This document shows, in pieces, positions 57,041 through 64,000 of a stretch of DNA of 64,000 nucleotides. A program made the position numbers and the translations under genes. Positions within the stretch are counted from its first letter, which is position 1. Each line of letters opens with the position of its first letter. Source of the stretch: Nocardioides sp. W7 (GTDB lineage: Bacteria > Actinomycetota > Actinomycetes > Propionibacteriales > Nocardioidaceae). The notes under the pieces are model-generated. The model made no database searches, was not told where the DNA came from, and saw nothing but the letters and a program-made list of their open reading frames with translations. The stretch covers positions 4,526,001-4,590,000 of the forward strand of contig NZ_CP095078.1 in the NCBI RefSeq assembly GCF_022919075.1, given 5' to 3'.

Positions 57041-58159
57041 TCAGGGGCGGAACGTCCACGGGTCGGTGACGGCGACGCTGACCCGGGTCTCCACCGTATC
57101 GCCCAGCGCGGCCCGCAGCCGCGCCTCCACCACCGGCAGCCAGGTCCACTCGGCTGCCCAGTGCGCGACGTCGACCAGCGCGGGGCCGTCCTGCTCCAGG
57201 AACTCCGACGCCGGGTGGTGCCGCAGGTCACTGGTCACGTAGACGTCCGCGTCGCTCCGACGCACCGTGTCGAGCAGGAAGTCGCCGGCTCCCCCGCACA
57301 GCGCGACCCGTCGTACGACGCGCTCGGGGTCGCCCGCGACCCGCACCCCGTGGGCGGTCTGGGGCAGGGCCCGCGCGACCGACTCGGCGAAGGACCGCAG
57401 GGTCTGCTCTGGCACCGTCCCGATCCGCCCCGTCCCCGTCGTCGCGAGGCCGGCGTCGGCGAGCTCGGTGAGGTCCCAGGCCGGCTCCTCGTAGGGGTGG
57501 GCGGCGAGCAGCGCCCGTACGACGGCGGTACGACGCGACCGCGGCAGCACCACCTCGATCCGCTCCTCCTCGACGACCTCCGGCTCACCGACGGCGCCGA
57601 TCGCGGGATTCGCGCCCGCCAGCGGCCGGAACCGGCCCTGACCCGACGCGCTGAACGACGCCTGGTCGTAGTCGCCGATCCGGCCCGCGCCCGCCGCCCC
57701 CAGCGCGGAACGCACCGCCTCGGCGTCGGCCAGCGGCACGAAGGTCGTCAGCTTGTCGCGCGGCTCGGCCGGCGCGGGCAAGATCGGCGCCTGGTCGCTC
57801 AGCCCGAGCGCGGTCGCCATCGCCTCCGAGACCCCGCCGACCGCCTGGTCGGCGTTGGTGTGCGCGCTCAGCAGCGCGCAGCCGGCCCGGGACAGGGTCG
57901 CGAGGGTGCGCCCCTTCGGCGTGGTCGCGGCCACCCCGTGCACCGGCTTCAGGAACAGCGGGTGGTGCACGACCAGCAGGTCGGCGCCCCAGTCGGCGGC
58001 CTCCCGGGCCACGTCGTACGTCGGGTCGACCGCGAACATCACCTTCGCGACCGGGTCCGCCGGGTCGCCCGCCACCAGCCCGACGGCGTCCCACGAGTCC
58101 GCCGTCGCAGGCGGGTACCAGCCGTGCAGCAGGTCGACGACGTCACTGAGGGTGGTCAT
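57041..58159 (-). CDS. Nif3-like dinuclear metal centre protein
   Basis: A 372-residue protein of the NIF3/YbgI family. Seen: AVDPTYDVAREAADWGADLLVVHHPLFLK split at residues 43-70 with the metal histidines, LLSAHTNADQA, and the C-terminal half VDVAHWAAEW plus an inserted CutA1-like middle domain (about 130-230), as in long forms. Often annotated as GTP cyclohydrolase 1 type 2, but function is unsettled. Upstream TAGCCT lies 7 bp before the ATG. First gene of the row Nif3 - zinc ribbon - RNase H/phosphatase, a conserved neighbourhood in actinobacteria. Confidence 0.92.
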   Translation of the reverse strand: MTTLSDVVDLLHGWYPPATADSWDAVGLVAGDPADPVAKVMFAVDPTYDVAREAADWGADLLVVHHPLFLKPVHGVAATTPKGRTLATLSRAGCALLSAHTNADQAVGGVSEAMATALGLSDQAPILPAPAEPRDKLTTFVPLADAEAVRSALGAAGAGRIGDYDQASFSASGQGRFRPLAGANPAIGAVGEPEVVEEERIEVVLPRSRRTAVVRALLAAHPYEEPAWDLTELADAGLATTGTGRIGTVPEQTLRSFAESVARALPQTAHGVRVAGDPERVVRRVALCGGAGDFLLDTVRRSDADVYVTSDLRHHPASEFLEQDGPALVDVAHWAAEWTWLPVVEARLRAALGDTVETRVSVAVTDPWTFRP

Positions 58160-58197
58160 GCCCCGGAGGCTATCGAGGCAACCGCTAGCGTGAGCCC

Positions 58198-58512
58198 GTG
58201 CCCGTAGTGAAGATCAACGCCATCTCCGTCCCGCCGCAGGCCCACGAGGAGCTGGAGAAGCGGTTCGCCGCCCGAGCCGGCACCGTCGACGGCTCCCCCG
58301 GCTTCCTCGGCTTCCAGCTGCTCCGCCCGGTCGCCGGCGAGGAGCGCTACTTCGTTGTGACCCAGTGGGAGGACGAGGAGTCGTTCGCCGCCTGGCGCGA
58401 CGGCAGCGCCCGCGCCGCCCACAGCGGCGAGCACGGCAAGCCGGTCGCCTCCGGCGCCGACCTGCTGGAGTTCGAGGTCGTGCTGGACGTCCGGCCCCCG
58501 GTGGTCGAGTAG
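58198..58512 (+). CDS. antibiotic biosynthesis monooxygenase (ABM) domain protein
   Basis: A 104-residue ferredoxin-like-fold protein: VVKINAISVPPQAHEELEKR, DGSPGFLGFQLLRPV and FVVTQWEDEESFAAWRD are typical of the ABM/HmoB-like family; a heme-degrading role is possible given the NxI and W positions but not certain. GTG at 58198 lies 6 bp after TAGCGT, divergent from the Nif3-like gene. The last codons and the stop are provided by a palindromic repeat element. Confidence 0.88.
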   Translation: MPVVKINAISVPPQAHEELEKRFAARAGTVDGSPGFLGFQLLRPVAGEERYFVVTQWEDEESFAAWRDGSARAAHSGEHGKPVASGADLLEFEVVLDVRPPVVE

Positions 58513-58567
58513 CCCGCACCCCTCGGTGGTCGAGTAGCCCGCGAGGAACGAGCGGGCGTATCGAGAC

Positions 58568-58569
<2 letters not shown>
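58500..58569. repeat. palindromic repeat element between convergent genes
   Basis: GGTGGTCGAGTAGCCCGC occurs at 58500-58517 and 58525-58542; the second copy continues GAGGAACGAGCGGGC...TATCGAGACC, with GCCCGC and GCGGGC as a perfect stem. The first copy contains the TAG stop of the ABM gene; the right end (58568-58570) contains the stop of the convergent acyl-CoA ligase gene. A decayed relative (GGTGGTCGAG...GTCGAGACT) is at about 56228-56270. Confidence 0.75.
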
Positions 58570-60112
<1,543 letters not shown>

Positions 60113-60188
60113 GGCTTCCTCCCGGACACGAGTTTGTGATGTCCGCCACCGTAGCGACCGGCGTCGACAAGTGTTCATCTGCCGTCGC

Positions 60189-60194
60189 TACGTT
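60189..60194 (+). promoter_or_regulatory. -10 element of secreted phytase-like gene
   Basis: TACGTT lies 7 bp before the GTG at 60202; TCGACA at 60164-60169 (19 bp upstream) is a near-consensus -35. This supports the GTG as start and a leaderless transcript, rather than the ATGs at 60136/60139. Confidence 0.5.
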
Positions 60195-60201
60195 GCCCGC
60201 C

Positions 60202-61806
60202 GTGCGGACGAGATCCCCCCGGCGGCAGGTCGGACTCCACGTGGTCGTGACGACGGCCTCCCTCTCCCTGGTCGGCGTCCTGATCGCCCACGCCGACACC
60301 GGGGCGGCGGCGTACGACGGGACGCCGCCGAGCGCCGCCGAGGCCTGGCCCGGCGGGAGCCAGGTCACCACCGCGTCCGTGGCCGGGCAATTCGGCACCG
60401 ACCTGTCCGGGCTGGTCTACGAGCCGGCCGCCGCAGGGAGGGCCGCGACCCTGTGGGCGGTCCGCAACGACCCCGCCACCCTCTACCGCCTCGAGCGCAG
60501 CGGCACCGACTGGGTCCCGGCGACGAGCGACGGCTGGTCGGCGGGCAAGCCGCTGCGCAACCCGGGCAACTCCTCCAGCCCCGACGCCGAGGGGGTGACG
60601 ATCACCGCGGCCGGGTCCTCCGGAGGCGTCTACGTGGCCTCGGAGCGCAGCAACTCCAACAAGAACGTGTCCAGCCTGACCGTGCTGCGGTACGACGTCG
60701 GCGGGAGCGGCCAGTCCCTGACGCCGACCCGGCGGTGGGACCTGACCGGCGACCTGCCGGCCGTCGACCCCAACAAGGGGTTCGAGTCCGTCGCCTGGGT
60801 GCCCGACAGCGTCCTGACGGCAGCGGGTCTCGTCGACGAGCGCGCCGCCGGCCCCTACGTGCCCAGCGCCTACCCCGACCACGGGGACGGACTGTTCTTC
60901 GTCGGTGTGGAACAGACCGGCATCATCTACGCGTACGCCCTCGACCACAGCACCGAGGGGCATCACCGCATCGCCACCATCCGGCCGACGAACGCCGCCC
61001 GGACGCTCGGCGCAGCCGCGCTGATGGACCTGCAGTGGGACGGCGACCACCAGCGGCTCTGGGCGACCTGCGACAACGGTTGCCAGGGCCGGTCCGCCAC
61101 GTACGAGATCGCCACCAGTGGCGACCAGCGCGGCGCGTTCGCGCTCAGCCACGTCTATCTGCGTCCCGGCGGGCTGGCCAACGCCAACCACGAGGGGTTC
61201 GCGTTCGCGCCGGACGCCGAGTGCACCGACGACGGGACCGGCGGGCGCAAGCCGGCCTGGTGGGCCGACGACGACGAGAGCGGCGGCTACTCGATCCGCG
61301 AGGGGACGCTGAGCTGCGTGGCACCGGTCGAGCCGACACCGGACCCGACGGCGGACCCGACGCCGACCGAGTCACCCTCGGCGACGCCCGACGAGACCAC
61401 CTCGCCCACGCCGTCAGCCACCCCGTCGAGCAGGCCGTCGATCACCCCCACGATCGCCCCCACGATCAGACCCACCCCGAGCCCGACCCACACGTCCGCC
61501 TCCGCGGCGATCAGGGTCAAGGCGCTGAGCGGTCGTCGAATCCGGGTGGTGGTGCGGGTGGCCGGGCTGGCCGGGTCGCAGCTCGACCTGCCGGTCACCC
61601 TCCGGGTCGCCGGAGCGAGGCGCACCTACCGCCCGTCGCTGGAGAACGGCGTGGGGGTCGTCCGGCTCAGGAAGAGCCCGAAGGTCCGGACCGGTGCCCG
61701 GGTGCGCGTCACCGTCACCCTCCGGGCCTTCAGCCGGACGGTGCCCCACACCACCGTCGACGTCCGCAGGAGCGTCGCGAGGGCGCGGGTCACCGTCCGA
61801 CCCTGA
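60202..61806 (+). CDS. secreted protein, esterase-like/phytase-type beta-propeller with Pro/Thr linker
   Basis: A 534-residue exported protein. Signal peptide: RTRSPRRQ then VGLHVVVTTASLSLVGVLIA. Residues about 45-365 form a propeller-like domain: LSGLVYEPAAAGRAATLWAV, DAEGVTITAAGSSGGVYVA, LMDLQWDGDHQRLWATCD, NHEGFAFAPDAEC. This matches the esterase-like activity of phytase family in general layout. A Pro/Thr/Ser-rich linker (TPDPTADPTPTESPSATPDE) follows, then a beta-sandwich of about 100 residues (VVVRVAGLAGSQLDLPVTLRV). Probably surface-exposed. Convergent with the last gene, 9 bp apart. Confidence 0.8.
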   Translation: MRTRSPRRQVGLHVVVTTASLSLVGVLIAHADTGAAAYDGTPPSAAEAWPGGSQVTTASVAGQFGTDLSGLVYEPAAAGRAATLWAVRNDPATLYRLERSGTDWVPATSDGWSAGKPLRNPGNSSSPDAEGVTITAAGSSGGVYVASERSNSNKNVSSLTVLRYDVGGSGQSLTPTRRWDLTGDLPAVDPNKGFESVAWVPDSVLTAAGLVDERAAGPYVPSAYPDHGDGLFFVGVEQTGIIYAYALDHSTEGHHRIATIRPTNAARTLGAAALMDLQWDGDHQRLWATCDNGCQGRSATYEIATSGDQRGAFALSHVYLRPGGLANANHEGFAFAPDAECTDDGTGGRKPAWWADDDESGGYSIREGTLSCVAPVEPTPDPTADPTPTESPSATPDETTSPTPSATPSSRPSITPTIAPTIRPTPSPTHTSASAAIRVKALSGRRIRVVVRVAGLAGSQLDLPVTLRVAGARRTYRPSLENGVGVVRLRKSPKVRTGARVRVTVTLRAFSRTVPHTTVDVRRSVARARVTVRP

Positions 61807-61815
61807 AACCTGCTG

Positions 61816-64000
61816 TCAGCGGCGGGGCAGGCGGACGACGACGGTCCGGGTGACCATGGCCCCACCGAGCTCGAACGTGACCCGGACCTGGTGCCGGCCG
61901 GCCCTCGCCTTCGCACCGACCCTCAGCACGAACGCGTAGGTGGCCTTCCTGCCCGCGCCGAGGCGGGTGATCCGCAGCCTCTTCGCACCGGATGCACGCA
62001 GCGCCGCCGGGGTCTTCGCACGCAGCGTCGCCGAGATTGCGCCTTCCGTGCGGTTCTGGACCAGGAACGGGATCCGGACCCGGCCGCGGCGATCGACCGA
62101 CACGGTCCGCGAGACCGCGCTGATCCCGACCGTGCCCGCCGGGCCTTGGGGCCCCGTCAGTCCCGGAGGTCCCTGCGGTCCCTGCGGCCCCGGAGCGCCG
62201 TCCTCGCCGTCCTCTCCCGGACCGCCCGGAGCGCCGGGCACACCGGGAGGGCCCTGCGGCAGGGTCGTGGCGGTCCCGCTCAGCTCGACCGTGCGGGCCG
62301 ATCCGGGCAGGTTGCTCCGGACGACGAGCCGCGCCGTCGAGGCGCCGTGCTCTGCGGTGGGCGCGAACCGTACGCCGATCTCGCACGACGCCCCGGGTCC
62401 CGGGACGGCGTACGCGCAGGTGTTGCTGCTCACCAGGAACTCGTCGGCGTGCCCGGTGTCGCTGGTGACGTAGACCTGGCTGATGCGGACCTTCTCGGAG
62501 CCGGTGTTGGTCACGGTGACCTTGCGAACCGGGCTGATGCTCTGCGCGGGCTGGTCGGCGAAGGCCAGCGGCCCGGAGAGCTCGGCCTTCAGCCCCAGGT
62601 TCCCGGCGAGGGTGAAGGTGTCGATCCGCGCCTTGCGGATCAGCAGGGGGTTCTTCTTGTTCTCATCCTTGTTCCCGTAGAGCGCGTCGTAGCCCTGGTC
62701 CATGATCAGCCGCACCTCACCGCCCTCGGCCAGGTCGTCGGGCAGCGCGCCGATCCCCTCCCAGGCGCCGGCGTTGTCGGTGTGGAAGGGCTCGAGGTCC
62801 TTGCCGATCTCGGTCGTCAGCTCGACGGCCGGGTCCTCGGCGTACCCGGTCCAGGCGAAGAGCGACTGGGTGCTGGCGCTGGTCCACATGCCGGGGGTGC
62901 CGCCGACGATGAGGTACTGCCCAGCCTCGTTCTTGCGGATCTCACGGATGGTCTGCCCGTCGAGGTCGAGCAGGATCGGCTCCCCGAAGGTCGCCTTGGT
63001 CGCCGCTCCGGTGAAGAGCCGGTCGAAGTTGGTCACCGGCACGATCAGTCCCCGGTACTCCCCGTCGACCTGGATCCCGGGCGAGCGGAACGCGAGGTAG
63101 AGCTCGGAGCCGTCGGGCGAGAACTCGGCGCCCTCCAGGTTGAAGCCGTTCGCGAGGTCGGGCTGGACCCCTTCGCTCATGGCGGCGTGCAGGCCCAGCG
63201 CGTCGCCGTTGGCCCGGTCCCAGGCCCGCAGGTCGGTGCGCAGGCCGCGGTACTCCGCGCGCTTGGTGAGCCGGGCGTCGCGGCCGGTGCCGCTGAGGGT
63301 CATCGCGAAGACGACCTGCCGGCTGCTCTGCAGGTCACCGGCCTTCTTGTTGCCGTGCGAGCCGAAGAAGTACGCCGTGTCGCCCTTCCGGGCCGAGGAC
63401 TCGAAGTCGATCTCCCCGCTCTGCAGCACCTCCCCCTCCCACACCGCGGGGCCGGAGGCCTGCGGGTGGTAGAGCGCCAGGTCGCTGCGCTCGTCGTCGG
63501 CCACGAACAGGTAGCCGTCGCCGGCGTCGAGCGCCGTGGAGGAGTCGCCCTGCCCGATCAGCACCCGACTGGTCGGCGTGGTGCGGATCGAGACGTAGTA
63601 GTTGACCGTCACGTTCGCCGTCGCACCGTTCTCGCCCGCGACCCGGAACGACAACGTCGAGCTGCCGCGCAGGGCCGGGTCGAAGGACACCGTGCGCACC
63701 GGCCCGGCGCCGCTCACCCGCACCCCGGAGAGCGGCAGCACCGTGGTGTTGCTGCTGGAGATCGCCGTCACGGTGAGCGCCTCCGGGTTCACCCGGGTGC
63801 CGTCGGCCCGGGTCTGCCCGACGTTCAGGGTGATCGTCGGGTTGGTCGGGTCGCCGACCACGCCGGTCTGCTGTGTCTGGCTGGGCGTGATCGCCGCCGC
63901 GCCGGCGGTCGTCCCGGCCACCGAGGCGGTCGGGGCGGAGCTGCCCTCGCGGTCGCCGCAGGTCACCTGCACGGTGATCCGGCTGCCGATGTCCGCCGCG
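61816..64000 (-). CDS. large secreted protein with phytase-like, choice-of-anchor and collagen-like regions; 5' end outside window
   Basis: The frame is open to the right edge, so the N-terminus is missing; 727 residues are visible. In order: beta-sandwich repeats (VTAISSSNTTVLPLSGVRVS), an esterase-like/phytase-type domain (LFVADDERSDLALYHPQ; GLHAAMSEGVQPDLANGFNL; GAWEGIGALPDDLAEGG), an Ig-like choice-of-anchor D domain (SPVRKVTVTNTGSEKVRISQ), a collagen-like Gly-X-Y tract of about 14 triplets beginning GPPGVPGAPGGPGEDGEDG, and a C-terminal beta domain. The tract is unusual in actinobacteria. Probably a surface or biofilm protein; the propeller resembles that of the convergent neighbour. Confidence 0.8.
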   Translation of the reverse strand, partial: AADIGSRITVQVTCGDREGSSAPTASVAGTTAGAAAITPSQTQQTGVVGDPTNPTITLNVGQTRADGTRVNPEALTVTAISSSNTTVLPLSGVRVSGAGPVRTVSFDPALRGSSTLSFRVAGENGATANVTVNYYVSIRTTPTSRVLIGQGDSSTALDAGDGYLFVADDERSDLALYHPQASGPAVWEGEVLQSGEIDFESSARKGDTAYFFGSHGNKKAGDLQSSRQVVFAMTLSGTGRDARLTKRAEYRGLRTDLRAWDRANGDALGLHAAMSEGVQPDLANGFNLEGAEFSPDGSELYLAFRSPGIQVDGEYRGLIVPVTNFDRLFTGAATKATFGEPILLDLDGQTIREIRKNEAGQYLIVGGTPGMWTSASTQSLFAWTGYAEDPAVELTTEIGKDLEPFHTDNAGAWEGIGALPDDLAEGGEVRLIMDQGYDALYGNKDENKKNPLLIRKARIDTFTLAGNLGLKAELSGPLAFADQPAQSISPVRKVTVTNTGSEKVRISQVYVTSDTGHADEFLVSSNTCAYAVPGPGASCEIGVRFAPTAEHGASTARLVVRSNLPGSARTVELSGTATTLPQGPPGVPGAPGGPGEDGEDGAPGPQGPQGPPGLTGPQGPAGTVGISAVSRTVSVDRRGRVRIPFLVQNRTEGAISATLRAKTPAALRASGAKRLRITRLGAGRKATYAFVLRVGAKARAGRHQVRVTFELGGAMVTRTVVVRLPRR

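Noticed and set aside
55643..58207. 854-codon plus-strand frame opposite RNase H, zinc-ribbon and Nif3 genes
   Set aside because: Shadow of three solid minus-strand genes; composition is antisense-like.

Overview
The window looks like chromosomal DNA of a high-GC actinobacterium, most likely Nocardioides or a close relative in the Nocardioidaceae. The basis is composition and gene content, not a database search: strong G/C in third codon positions, many GTG starts, a DUF222/HNH endonuclease gene, a bifunctional RNase H/phosphatase, an actinobacterial DNA polymerase I-like protein without a 5' nuclease, and short GGTTGAG...CCTCGAAACC and GGTGGTCGAG...TCGAGACC palindromic repeats. About 63 protein genes or gene remnants are supported. 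I saw no rRNA, tRNA, CRISPR array, transposase or prophage.

Layout. 1-5.8 kb: 3' part of an HD-domain phosphohydrolase; a minus-strand set of EamA transporter, six-segment membrane protein and glutamate decarboxylase, divergent from a MocR-type regulator; a small protein with serine at every third residue. 5.9-12.2 kb: RNase J, an ArsR/PRISE-reductase divergent pair, a frameshifted cation efflux gene, a MerR regulator with an 18-bp palindromic operator upstream of an alcohol dehydrogenase, and an orphan DUF2185 protein. 12.2-18.8 kb: TetR/MFS divergent pair, a 1245-residue phosphodiesterase/5'-nucleotidase fusion, and an ArsR-SRPBCC pair. 18.8-26.5 kb: a tightly packed operon of formylglycine-generating enzyme, HAD phosphatase and M20 amidohydrolase; DNA polymerase; VOC protein; SGNH hydrolase; Gmad2-LysM protein.

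26.7-32.7 kb: sigma factor with its CU044_5270-type partner, lipoprotein, nitronate monooxygenase, secreted endonuclease/phosphatase, MFS exporter. 32.8-35.5 kb: a complete arsenic module (arsM-acr3-arsC overlapping by 4 bp each, divergent arsR with a 13-bp-arm operator). 35.5-42.9 kb: membrane protein, HATPase anti-sigma-like protein, secreted proteins, a GDT1-family manganese exporter behind a yybP-ykoY-type riboswitch, methylthioadenosine phosphorylase, two tandem paralogous lipoproteins, Nudix protein. 43.0-47.0 kb: cobT-cobS and, convergently, cobU behind a metallophosphoesterase-like membrane protein with altered metal ligands. 47.0-51.7 kb: Nudix protein, a guanidine-III riboswitch with a Gdx/SugE guanidinium exporter, SelO, an RNB-domain ribonuclease and YaaA.

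51.7-55.1 kb is the most accessory-like part: two and a fraction ~310-bp tandem units, a DUF222/HNH gene, an inverted pair of repeats and a gene broken by a 14-bp tandem duplication. 55.1-64 kb: RNase H/phosphatase, a zinc-ribbon coiled-coil protein that appears to start at CTG, Nif3-like protein, a small monooxygenase, acyl-CoA ligase, and two convergent secreted proteins, the last carrying a collagen-like Gly-X-Y tract and running off the right edge. Throughout, many genes have a TANNNT-like hexamer 6-8 nt before the start codon and no Shine-Dalgarno, suggesting frequent leaderless transcripts.
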